Shown here: positions 11,981 to 22,362 of the stretch, one piece after another | How positions within the stretch are numbered: the first letter of the stretch is position 1 | How the letters are laid out: the number at the start of each line of letters is the position of its first letter | NCBI GenBank assembly: GCA_963693285.1 | Contig: OY848921.1 | Coordinates: 7,577,229-7,641,228, forward strand | Length of the DNA stretch: 64,000 bases | Reading direction: 5' to 3' | From: Xestospongia muta | Taxonomy: Eukaryota > Porifera > Demospongiae > Haplosclerida > Petrosiidae | Position numbers and translations under genes: made by a program | The notes under the pieces: generated by a model | Told to the model about the DNA's origin: nothing | Seen by the model: the letters and a program-made list of their open reading frames with translations, nothing else | Database searches by the model: none

Positions 11981-12499
11981 TGTCATTTTCTACATGACAG
12001 TTATTATTATACTCACTTGTGTCAGCCATTATCTAATGCTCTCATGTTCCTGTGACAAATGTTATAACTCGTGCCACCATAACTCAGTCCCAGTCCTGTA
12101 CCCTTAATTTAAGACTAATACAAACAAACATCTGTTACATTCTTTGCTTGGTAGTAACCTATTAAAATAACACAGCAGTCTCTAATCTTATTTACTTGTA
12201 TTTCTTGCCTACTTTCTCACAGCTATACCACTATAGTAACTGTCATCATGATAAAAGTGAATAATTACATTAAAATATAAGAACAAATATCATCCAACTA
12301 CTACTAGATTGTGAGAAGATTATATGATTGTGTGTGATAGCTTGTGTGCAACTATAATGATAACATCATACCAATTTCACGAAGTTATGTACATCAATTA
12401 TAAACAGACTGTGTATTAACTAAACTTTAATGTAATAATGTAACTATAATATAAACAAGCTGAGAAGCAAGGATGCTTAAATTATCAATAGGTTTATTC
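11981..12499. other. AT-rich spacer
   Basis: No coding segment, repeat or RNA gene recognised. Confidence 0.5.
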
Positions 12500-12896
12500 A
12501 GTATGTCTTCATTTTATTATTTTGGCTACAAAAGAGTATTTTATTTATGTCATTTGAAAATCCTTGATTATCTAGTTACTAGAATATAATGATGTGTTGA
12601 GTGAGAAATATTTACTGTATTCTATAATTGACTAATATGTGGAGGTGATTTAAATGACATTGTTATATGAAAGTACTTAAACATAGTTGTTCTGAAGGTT
12701 TTAATGTGTCAATATAAATACTTTATGTTCCTGTTTAGTCTACTAATATAATAATATTATTATTATCCATGGACAGCTAGTACTTTGATGAGTGTAGGAA
12801 GTGGTGCACTTGTGATAGTGATGGTGTGAGTGATGATGATACAGTTTGAAAAGAGAAAAATTGAGAGTGGACAAAGCTAGCAAATATCATAAAAAG
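12500..12896 (+). pseudogene. Receptor E: internally deleted SRCR receptor relic
   Basis: At about 12508-12540 the sequence resembles the signal-peptide exon of D (TATGTCTTCATTTTATTATTTTGGCTA). At about 12575-12605 a few bases match the SRCR1 start. At 12767-12896 there is a TM-like segment (GTAGGAAGTGGTGCACTTGTGATAGTGATGGTG then AAAGAGAAAAATTGAGAGTGGACAA) with stops. SRCR2 and FN3 are absent, so most of the gene was deleted. Confidence 0.6.
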
Positions 12897-13006
12897 ATGT
12901 GCAATATTTACATGTCTTCTTGAAATATGTTGTTGAACTTACAAATGATTGAACAGTTAACGTTCATATATACTATTTTATCTGCCATCAAGTTGAATGT
13001 AGATCT

Positions 13007-13360
13007 AATGAGTGTGTTTAATCTATAATGTATATATGTTTTATATAATCCAAACATAATGAGTGTGCTTAATCCATAATGTATATATGTTTTATATAAT
13101 CCAAACATAATGAGTGTGCTTAATCCATAATGTATATATATTTTATATAATCCAAACATAATGGTGTGTTTAGTCTATAATGTATATGTGTTTTATACAG
13201 TGGCACTCAAAAGAACATCTTATAGCTAGCTGCTCAGTTACGTCTATCAAAAGTTGTTTACACAAGAGCAATTAGAGCAGCGGTTTATAAACTCGTTTAA
13301 AGTCCTTGACTTCCGCGTAGGTGGCCAAACTCTTTTGAATGCCATGGTATAATCCAAACA
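13007..13360. repeat. 51-bp tandem repeat, four copies
   Basis: Units begin ATGAGTGTG(C/T)TTAATC and end ATAATCCAAACATA, 51 bp each. Three copies are nearly identical; the fourth is split by the insertion at 13198-13347. Confidence 0.85.
13198..13347. mobile_element. 150-bp Tc1/mariner-type MITE
   Basis: It interrupts the fourth 51-bp repeat unit. Removing 13198-13347 plus one TA restores GTTTTATATAATCC exactly as in the other units, so the target-site duplication is TA. The 17-bp ends, CAGTGGCACTCAAAAGA and (reverse complement) CCATGGCATTCAAAAGA, match at 14 positions. TA duplication and CAGTG-like ends are typical of Tc1/mariner-derived MITEs. No coding capacity. Confidence 0.85.
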
Positions 13361-13987
13361 TTATTATCAGATAAAGATATACTTATTGATATAACCTTAT
13401 ATATACATAGTGTATGGACGTGTACATCAAATTATAAATAGTAGTCATGATGTATGCAGATGAACTGCCTGAGGTTGACTATATAACTATTTAAAGATAC
13501 CAAAAGTGGATAACTATAAGTAGGATCAAGAATTTACTCTTTATATAATAATATTATATACATGATTCAAATATACGATGAGAAAAATTTAGGTGGCAAA
13601 ATGAAGAAATATAGTCATCATGTAATCACAATTTAATGATTAAAGGAAATTCAATGATATGTTAATCTTTAAGACTAAATAAAAACAAATCCAATCCTAT
13701 ACCTGCATTACCAAGTTTAATCAAAATTAAGAGGACAAAGGAAGATAGCACCCTGAATAGGAACTTACCCAATTAATTATATATACATACAGCAACCATT
13801 ATAGAAAAACTTTCCTAGCTGACATGATCAAGGATCAGTGTCAGTGACAAATATATCTGAACTAGTAGCATAACATTTGGTCAATACAATAAAGACTATG
13901 TCTCTAAATTTTAACAGAAATTATCTGAACAAATAATTCGAACACGTTGAATATTCATATCTCTAATAATTGTTAACATTTGATTAA
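13361..13987. other. Upstream region of gene F, duplicated at gene H
   Basis: From about 13715 on it is closely similar to 22030-22290 upstream of H, including CTAGCTGACA(T/A)GATCAAGGATCAGTG. No coding segment seen. Confidence 0.6.
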
Positions 13988-14023
13988 ACAGGAAGTAGTC
14001 TAGACTACTAAACAATATATAAG
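13988..14023 (+). promoter_or_regulatory. Gene F promoter block: Ets-like site, palindrome, TATA
   Basis: ACAGGAAGTAG at 13988 overlaps a perfect 16-bp palindrome, AGTAGTCTAGACTACT (13994-14009), and TATATAAG follows at 14016. The start codon is at 14058. The same arrangement precedes gene H. Confidence 0.5.
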
Positions 14024-15732
14024 TATCGAAATAGCAGAATATACTCTAGTAATCAAAATGTATCTACAATTTGTCTTTGTTTTATTTTGCTGGCTAGAAC
14101 AAGGTATTGAAATTGAACGACGATTTTATATTTGAGAATATTTGAGTAGTTACTGGATGTACTGAGGGAAAACTCAAATTTGAATCAGATAACAGATCTA
14201 CATTACAGATTTGTACTGGAGGACAATGGGGATATATTTGTGCCAAAAACGATAATCAGTGGAGTAAGAAAGAAGCTCAAGTTGCCTGTCAACAGATGGG
14301 TAAAATAAGCAAAAGTACAGGTAGACTTGAAACGTTTTAATGCTAATATATATAAATATAAAGATATGATTACAAAATCTAAAAGCTCAACAAAAGAATG
14401 GTCAGTTAGGTATTCTCATTTTAAGTGCAATGGTCTTGAACAGCAAGTGGTTAACTGCTATCACAAAATTAGTAATAATAATGCTGAAAACTGTAAGAAA
14501 GATAATTTGTATTATTATGCAGCTACATCATGTGAAAATACTACTGGTAAGTGGTTTTGTTAGTTCAGATAGTAATGTCAATTTTTTATTAGGTTGTAAA
14601 GGTGGAGAGTTATCTCTTAATGGAACAATTCTTAAAATATGTGCATTTGGTCAATGGCACACACTCTGTGGTAATACTTGGACATTAGATCAGGCAAAAG
14701 TAGCTTGTAGACAACTGGGAAGAAATCCAATTGGTATGAATGTTTAAACAAGAAATCAATGCATATATTTATATTATGGTGCTGACAACATAGCAACTAA
14801 TTTACACAATGAATGGTTACACTATTAATAACAACTTTATATAAAAGTGTGGATTCCATAATAATCTACCCAAACTTAGTTTCAATGTATGTTTTCATAA
14901 CAATTTAATTTGCTTTTTTTTAATGAGGTGCTATAAACATGACACTTAATGATGATGTTCCAAATGACTTTATTCAGTTTTATTGCAATGGAAATGAGGA
15001 TTCTCTTCGTGACTGTTCAGTGGCTAATAACTATGATTGTCACCCACCAGCTGTAGTAGCAGGACTCACTTGTGGAGGTAATGGCATTTTTACCAAAATA
15101 TAAAAGTAATCAAAGTTTCAGAATGGCCTGATCCACCTCACAGCCTATCAATCCAACAACTGGAATCTTCAATACAACTTTATTGGGAATATAGTATCAA
15201 CCACAAAACTTATGTTACTGCTTTCAATATATCTTGTGAAAGTAAAACACAACAGAGCAAGTACTGGTATACTATTGAAGCAGTACATTTTAATAATACT
15301 GTTAATACATCTATTACTGGTCTATTACCTAATACTACATACACATGTTGTGTATTAGCAGTAACATCATATGGAGAGAGTGAACCAGTATGTCAAAATA
15401 TCACTACTGGCGAAACAACAAGTGAGTTTGTTTATTCTTGTTGCAACCTACTGTATTAAACTATATTTATAATTTGTCATAATATTTTAATTTCAGGTAA
15501 AATTTGCTCTTTTATTACTGTGATAGATGTATTGACAATTAGTGTCATTAAAACAACTACTACAACAGTTACAATCATGACAACCGTTACTTCTGTTGCC
15601 ATATCTCCATTCTCTACTATCGATACATTACAAATACTTTCTCCTACTGGGAGTAGTTATACAATAAATAGTGGTGGTCAATGGGTAGGTGGTATACTGG
15701 TGGGTGTGGTAAGTGGTGTTCTTGTGATAAAA

Positions 15733-15915
15733 TATTTGTGACATGATTTAGCAAAAACAGTTTTGTGTACATACAGTTGCTATCTATGGATAACTATTCA
15801 TGGTAATTGTATGCATACAAAAGTGATTTTTGTGGTGTATTAACAGTGGTCCCATTTAATCAGGTCACAAATGTTTTGACAGAAGTAGTCCCTTATTGCA
15901 AATCAGGTCATAATT
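15733..15915. mobile_element. Palindromic MITE copy 2, within gene F TM exon
   Basis: It contains ACAGTTTTGTGTACATACAGTTGCTAT, AACAGTGGTCCCATTT and two ATCAGGTCA segments of the family described at 8503. One end abuts or overlaps the broken TM codons of F. Confidence 0.7.
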
Positions 15916-16147
15916 AGACTTACACTTTTATTTTATTACATATGTTACAATAACAATAATATGAACTTTCAGTTGATAACCACAATGTGTCATATTAGCT
16001 ATTGTCATGTATACATTATCACTATAACTGACTGTACATTATATATAGTATAGTCATTTGATCTAATATCATTATATCTGCATTATCTTAAATGCAATCC
16101 AAAAACAAGCAACCAGAGTAGTAATATACAGTATATATGTATGTGTG

Positions 16148-16345
16148 TTTGTGACCTGATTTGTAAAAAGAGACCACTGTTAATCGCCTTGTTAACAACT
16201 TTGTATGCAAACAGTTCCTATGAATAGTTGTGCATATAATAACTATATGGATATAAAACTGTTTTTGGAGATGCTTTAACAGTGATCCCTTTTCACAAAT
16301 TAAGTCACAAATGTTTTTCCAAAGTTGTCCCTTATAGCAAATCAT
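16148..16345. mobile_element. Palindromic MITE copy 3
   Basis: Begins TGTGACCTGATTTGT, ends near GTCCCTTATAGCAAATCA; inverted halves as in the other copies. It lies in the intron before the F tail exon. Confidence 0.7.
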
Positions 16346-16693
16346 TTATATTCATAATTATACTAAACATTTACATGATATTTATATTTATGTAGTTCTA
16401 CCTCACAAATCTCAAACACAGAATGTTTAGATAACCCTGCATATGATAGATCTGTAAATCCTATTGCCAATATTGAATCTCCTGAAGTTGAGGCTACATA
16501 CAGTTATGCTGTAATTCCAAAAACCAAAAAAATGATTCTGTAACTAATGTCACTAAGGAAAAACCAAGAGTAAACCAAGATATTACCATTAACAGTGATA
16601 TATACTCTGTTGCTAAAAATGTGTAAAATTGAAGGAGTATACTCATTAGCTGGAGATGAAATCGTTACATATTCAAAACTACAGAGAAAATAA

Positions 16694-17045
16694 TTTGCTA
16701 ATATACAATCCATTATTTCTGTCATTGTGTTAACAAATTTTACTATTACAAGTTATAAGTAAATAATTAAATGAACAATTGTATTCAGTTGTTAGTTATT
16801 TTGTTATTGATTTAATTTTTATTATTACAGTCACAATAAAGACAAATAATAAGGACAAAATAAATCTAAGCATTTAGAACAGAAATTAGTTATAGGTATT
16901 TAGTGTACATAGAAATAAAGAAATAATTAATCGGTTAAAAGCACAATAATTATTATTGTACATGTAAAGAATTGGAAACTGGTGCTAAGTGTCTTTTTAG
17001 TTAATAAATTAGCTAGTTAGTCATAAATTCTATAATTAGTTAGCA
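16694..17045. other. Gene F 3' flank (duplicate of gene C flank)
   Basis: Nearly collinear with 8160-8502, differing by scattered substitutions and small indels. Confidence 0.7.
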
Positions 17046-17255
17046 TATGTGACCTGATTTGTAATATGGGACCACCTCTGTCAAAAAATTTGTGACCTGC
17101 TTTGTGAAAAGGGATCACTGTTAAAACTTCTCAAAAACAGTTTGTATGCATACAGTTACCATGAATAGTTGTCATATATAGAAATCGTTTGTATAAGAAC
17201 CTTTTTTTTGAGATAATTTAATGGTGTTCCATTATTACAAATCAGGTCACATATA
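17046..17255. mobile_element. Palindromic MITE copy 4
   Basis: Begins ATGTGACCTGATTTGTAAT and ends AAATCAGGTCACAT. It sits at the position matching copy 1 next to gene C, so it predates the C/F duplication. Confidence 0.7.
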
Positions 17256-17360
17256 TTGAATATTTTTGGAAAGGAAAAACATCGCTTTAAACTTTTTTTT
17301 AGTACAGTTTAATATTGAAGACATTGAATCTTACTTGAGTCAGAAACAGAACAATATTCA

Positions 17361-18079
17361 TGAAGACTTTATTAATAGCTCCAGATGTACTAGATTTATC
17401 ACTTGTACTGACCACAGGACTGGCATGCCTACTTCCCACATTAACCTTCTCACTGGCAATACTAGGACTAGGACTAGAAAGATGTACTGGACTTTCAGGA
17501 ACAGTTTGATTGCTCTATACATGATATTAACAGTTAAACTTTTCTATTGGTAATAACTCACATTTTCAGTATCATATAGCACTTTAATTGCCTTATACAC
17601 TTTTAGCCTGAGCCCCACTTTCTTAACTAAATCTTTTAGGCAGTCAGGACCAGGTGTGAGTCCAATCAAAGTTAATAATGCTTCCCCATCCATAGCATTT
17701 TCTAAAATTACAAACAAAAAGACAAGATAAAGTTCTCCTGATGAGCATGCACTTGTCTTAGTCAAATAGACTAGAGTTAGCATGGCATATAAACCATGAA
17801 CTAGGCATTGAAATTGAACAACTTAATGAGTTAGATAAGTCATGACTTCAGTGAAACTTTTTTGAAACAAATAATATAATTCATTCAAACAAAACTATTA
17901 ACGTTCATTTATGCCATACAAATAGATATAAGTTTCTATACATAATAAACAATTTAATCAGAGTTTTACTGCATGAAGTGAGGCTGATCTTGGAATGACT
18001 CTATCGCTTCCATTGGGATTTGTTTGTCCATCAACCATGAGCTAAGATCCTCAGTAGTCATTTCGGACAACTGATCCAT
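17361..18079 (-). pseudogene. SAM-domain gene of a mobile-element-like unit
   Basis: Minus-strand coding segments: 18079-17989 (start codon, MTTEDLSSWLMDKQIPMEA, first half of a SAM-like helical domain), 17701-17562 (NAMDGEALLTLIGLTPGPDC, then KKVGLRLKVYKAIKVL, second half of the SAM fold) and about 17514-17361 (Ser/Pro-rich linker, SPVHLSSPSPSIASE). The phase-1 junction between segments 1 and 2 fits, but the donor after segment 1 reads AT instead of GT, so splicing is probably lost. At its 3' end the sequence runs into the duplicated C/F flank, so the gene is cut off. It points away from the C2H2 gene 163 bp away. Confidence 0.55.
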
Positions 18080-18241
18080 TTCTTTGCTTATAATAACCGT
18101 TCTCTTTAAGCAATATACAAGGATCACCGTTCTCACGTATAATTCTCAGTTCTCACTGACCTTCTCTCTAATAGTTGGCGGGTTTGTGCAAACCAGAAAT
18201 ATAAAATTAATTAAATTAACGAATTATTAGAAGTCTTCTTA

Positions 18242-21200
18242 ATGGATACATCCTATTGTCCTTACTGCTCTTTTTACACTACCAACATTCTTATTTTCGT
18301 GAAGCACCTTAATGAAGCCCACTGTTTGGAAAGCAACTTTTTCTATATTTGTGGCATTTCATCGTGCAGGTATAAATTCACTTGTGGAACAACTTATGCT
18401 ACCTTTCTTACACATTGTAATCGTAAACACAATAAATGAAGAGAAACTTTATGCCAATCAACGATTCTCGATGGACATTGCCTTTATACGTGTGATAGTG
18501 GGATCACGAATGGAGAGTCAAAAACTTCAAGTGAAACAGTTGATTTTTGTGATGACATGATCACAGAAGATTCTGATGTAATGAGAGTGATTGCTAAACC
18601 TCAATTTAGTGAAGAGGAAGATATTGTGCTAGCTGCTGCTCGTTTTTTTTGATCACTTTGAAAGAGAAGTACGGATTAACACAAGCATCTTTAGATTTTG
18701 CACTAGAATCAGTCGATGATATAATTAAACTAACCTCCCAAAGGATTGGAAACTCTGTCCAAAAATTGTTGAATGATGCTGGCAGTGATCTTAGGCTATC
18801 AAGGTGTTTACAATAACAAATCCATTTCTCAACCTCAAGACAGAATATCAACAAACTAAATTCTATAGAGAGTATCTTGGCCTCGTTGTAAGTTGTTCAA
18901 TGTATTCCGTTTTATAATAACGGTAATCCACAACAGCTTTTAATATTATACAGCTGCAGATTTAAGTCTAAAGTCTATTGGTGAATTGATGTTTATCGTA
19001 TTATCATTATAGGAACCTGTTACCATTGAGCTTGGTAAATCTTACAAATATCAACAGTCTGGCTCGACTCAGCAACTAGTAGAGGTTAAAGACACATTTC
19101 AATATATTCCACTGCTCAAGAACCTTGAAATTCTTTTGAATAATTCAGAATTTTTAAAAAAGGTAAAGTCCACAATATTGGTTATAATTTTCTATCTTTT
19201 ATTTGTGATGTGCTGATACTTGATTATTTAGGTTACAAAACCCCATCAACGAAATGACTGGTTGCTAGGAGATTTCTGTGATGCATCACTATATAAAAAT
19301 CACCCTTTATTTTCATGTTATAATGACACTTTGGTCCTGGAATTCATTACATATTATGATGAAGTGGAAGTAACAAATCCCTTGGGGTCAAGCAAAGGGA
19401 AGCATAAGCTCGGTAAGTTGAGTGTGAATGTAATTGCATTGAGTAATGTTATTTCTATACAGGTTTATTTTACTATACATTGGGAAACCTTCACCCCATG
19501 TTATGAGCATCTCTTAAATCAATCCAATTGATAGCTACTGTTACATATCCAAATCTTAAGGAGTATGGATATGAGAGTATACTTAAACCATTTATCGATG
19601 ACATGAATAAACTATCAAAGGTATTCAATATGTCTAATATTATTTTTTTAAAAAAATAATCATGATATAGGGATACCCATTTCAAATTAACAAAACAGAA
19701 ATAATTGTGAAAGGAGCTGTACTGGTGATGTTGGCTGATACACAGACAGCACATTCTATAGGTGGATTTAAAGTTGGTGTAGGGTTTACTCTGCGGAAGT
19801 GCCGTGACTGTCTCGCAACAGGGGAAACAATGAAATATAATGTGAGAACATTTTAAGCTACAATACTGTTATGCATGCAAAACCTTTGTCACTGAGATAG
19901 ATAACTAAAAAATTGTGGTCTTTCTGCAAACTGCCTTATTGTTTATTATCCTCTCTTAGTATAAAGAAGACATGTTTGTTCTCCGTACACCAGTTACATA
20001 TGACTACCACTGTTCACTTTTGTCCGGACACTTGGCTGTAGCTGACTCAGTCACATATGGTGTAAACTTCCAAAGTACTCTTAACAGTTTGGAGTATTTT
20101 CATGTGGGTAATACCAAATTCCTCAAGATGTTATGCATATTTTGCTAGAAGGTGTGGTTCCATATACATTGAAGTTAATGTTGCATCATTTCATTTCGAG
20201 AAGAAGTATTTCACTCTTGACATCCTCAATAATCAAATGACCTTCTTCACATTTAGTCGGTCAGAAAAAAAGGACAAACCATCTCCACTAATACTTCGTA
20301 TGTTACAACCTGAAGGCAACATCAGGTAACTAAGAAGTCAGGCATATTTAAAATAGAGCTTTGCCATTGGGCAGGAAATGTAAATACTACTGGTAAATTT
20401 GTAGGATTTTTAAAAACATACATGTAATAATAATAGCATACCATACTTATTAATTATCCAACTATAAAACCATAAATGCTTTTCATTACATCATATAGCT
20501 GGTCAAATGTGGAACTTTGCCGTTTATTTACCATTAATGGTTGGAGATCAAATTCCTAATGGTGATTCTGATTTGGGAGTGTTACCTGTTATTGTTAGAT
20601 ATGCTCAAAATTTGTATGGCACGAATATTGTCTATTGATTTAATTCAGTACTTGGAAGTACTGATAGAGATGTAATCCCTAAACAACATTATCTTGTTTA
20701 TCTTCCATCTCAAGCATTAAAGTAAGCATTTGTTCTCTAGCTATTTGTTGTACATGTTATTTATACCCTTTATTTTATACATGTAGGTTAGGATCATATA
20801 CATGCTCAATGTGCATGAGAATGGAAGCAAAGAACAGTTATATTAAGAGAATAGCTCAACTAGGAAACTTTAAAAATATTTCATTATCTGTTGCTCGACG
20901 TTATCAGAAACTAATGTGTGCATTTATAAACAGCAGTGACGTTTTTGAAAGGTCCATCAGCTCAGCATGTAGTGAGTTTGTTTGGTTAAATTTATCATTA
21001 TAATATCATTTTTAGGTGACTACGCATCAACACTTTCTTGTGAAACTGAAGATATTCAGGATGAAATAATGATGAACTTACCCAATTTGGATAGGACAGA
21101 GACTAGATTGTGCAGGTATATATACCTACTATTAGTTTCAAATAGTTTATACTTTATACAGATGTAATTGGGTTGAGTGGAGTGGAAGCAAATATTTTCA

Positions 21201-21597
21201 AAATGACTTTGTCTTATATGATTTTCAAGATGATGATTTACCACAGTTTGGCAAAATCTTGGACATATTAATGGTTGAAAAAAATGTATTCCTTTACTTA
21301 CACTCATACCTCACTAGAGGAATTGATTGCCACTATCATAGTTATGTTATTGAGCCTACCTTGGACAAGAAAGTTGTTTATCTTTCTAACAAGAATGAAG
21401 TATTGCCAATGTTACATCCCCTTCTAACACATTCATTAAGATCAGAACCGGGAAGAAGTTACATTGTAACAAAATGTATAGTTGTTAAAAATTTAAGTTC
21501 ATGCATACTGCATTTATTTCAACAATCATTATGTCATCCATTTTCTTATTACTTTGTGTTATTATTATTAATCATCAATAATCAATATCCACTGTAG
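18242..21597 (+). pseudogene. C2H2 and transposase-like multi-exon gene, degenerate
   Basis: It starts with a C2H2-type region (YCPYC...HLNEAHC, then ICGISSC...HCNRKH) at 18242-18430. It continues in other frames with RRIGNSVQ-type acidic/helical sequence, then FVEV-like blocks: DWLLGDFCDASLYKNHPLF and YYDEVEVTNPLGSSKGKHKLG (19255-19410), GGFKVGVGFTLRKCRDC (about 19760-19810), IPQDVMHILLEGVVPY (20108-20155), SWCMRMEAK-like MCMRMEAKN (20809) and a tail to 21600. I recognise this as a multicopy animal family with transposase-like motifs (the DxMH block recalls CACTA/KDZ proteins), but cannot name the superfamily. Frameshifts at the T8 run near 18645, near 18430 and near 20180, plus stop codons, show decay. 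Confidence 0.55.
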
Positions 21598-21599
21598 TA

Positions 21600-21838
21600 A
21601 AACAATTGTGTCATATTAACAAGTTATTTTTAACTTTGAGCCAATATTTGTTGAATTAACAAATGTTACTTCAAATAGCAATTCTATACTTATACATATT
21701 GTTAATTTAACAAAGTAGTTTGTTTACCTAACATGTTATTGTTATATTGATTAAATGTTTTTGAATTAACAATCCTCATGTTAAATCAACAATATGTTTG
21801 AATGACAAACTTTGTTGTTTTAACAAATCTGTTTTTAC
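21600..21838. other. Possible subterminal repeats of the element
   Basis: Several copies of a GTTAA(W)T(C)AACAA-like motif (for example near 21640, 21700, 21762, 21780 and 21808) crowd the last 240 bp, and the stretch ends CAGTG just before receptor sequence resumes. Clustered subterminal repeats and CACTG ends are known from CACTA-type elements; the left end is missing. Confidence 0.35.
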
Positions 21839-21840
21839 AG

Positions 21841-21997
21841 TGTATTGAGGCAGTACACTTTAATAATATTGTTAATATATCTATTACTGGTCTATTACCT
21901 AACACTACATACACATGTTGTGTATTAGCAGTAACATCATATGGAGAAAGTGAACCAGTATGTCAAAACATCACTATTGTTACTACTAATCCAACAG
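21841..21997 (+). pseudogene. Receptor G: FN3 second-half fragment
   Basis: It encodes the last half of a family FN3 exon (TSITGLLPNT-like ISITGLLPNTTYTCC, SYGESEPVC) with the usual donor at 21998. Its first half and all upstream exons are missing, the left border being the mobile-element remnant. The following intron passes directly into the promoter duplicate of H. Confidence 0.75.
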
Positions 21998-22290
21998 GTT
22001 AGCATACAATTGTAATTATACAGTTATGACCAATTAGGAAGACAAAGGAAGATGCCTCCCTGAATAGGAACTTAAATTATTTGTATATATATACTGCAAT
22101 CCATTATAAAAACTTTCCTAGCTGACAAGATCAAGGATCAGTGTCAGTAACAAATACATCTGAATTAGTGGCATAACATTTGGTCAATATAATAAAGACT
22201 GTCTCTAAATTTTAACAGAAATTATTTGAACAGATTATTAGAACAACGTTCCAATATTCATATCTCTAATAATTATTAACATTTGATCAT

Positions 22291-22328
22291 ACAGGAAGTA
22301 GTCTAGACTACTAACCAATATATATAAG
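22291..22328 (+). promoter_or_regulatory. Gene H promoter block: Ets-like site, palindrome, TATA
   Basis: ACAGGAAGTAG, the perfect palindrome AGTAGTCTAGACTACT (22297-22312) and TATATAAG (22321-22328), 35 bp before the start codon. Identical in order to gene F. Confidence 0.5.
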
Positions 22329-22362
22329 TATCGAAATAGCAGAATATACTCGAGTAATTGAA

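Larger units (their letters stand above)
14058..16693 (+). pseudogene. Receptor F: SRCR-SRCR-FN3 receptor broken in TM and tail
   Basis: Exons 14058-14103 (signal peptide MYLQFVFVLFCWLEQ), 14150-14320 and 14364-14546 (SRCR1), 14593-14733 and 14928-15077 (SRCR2), 15122-15421 (FN3) and 15497-15741 (stalk and partial TM) are open and correctly phased, giving 411 aa. The TM reads GGILVGVVSGVLV and then IKYL and a stop at 15739, because MITE sequence begins in the middle of the helix. The tail exon (16396-16693) still exists downstream but has a frameshift (stop at 16541) before regaining YSKLQRK-like sequence at its end. F could still give a secreted or weakly anchored ectodomain, but not a signalling receptor. 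It is the closest sister of H, including the promoter. Confidence 0.75.

Noticed and set aside
14058..15741. Receptor F as a normal functional gene
   Set aside because: The helix is interrupted by MITE sequence and the downstream tail exon has a frameshift; listed as a pseudogene with a possible ectodomain product.
17266..17553. Plus-strand 95-codon frame
   Set aside because: Overlaps duplicated 3' flank and is antisense to the Ser/Pro-rich exon of the SAM gene, which has better coding signs.
17980..17995. Minor-class AT-AC intron in the SAM gene
   Set aside because: The donor AT is not followed by the ATATCCTT consensus, and the acceptor is ordinary AG; a mutated GT is simpler.
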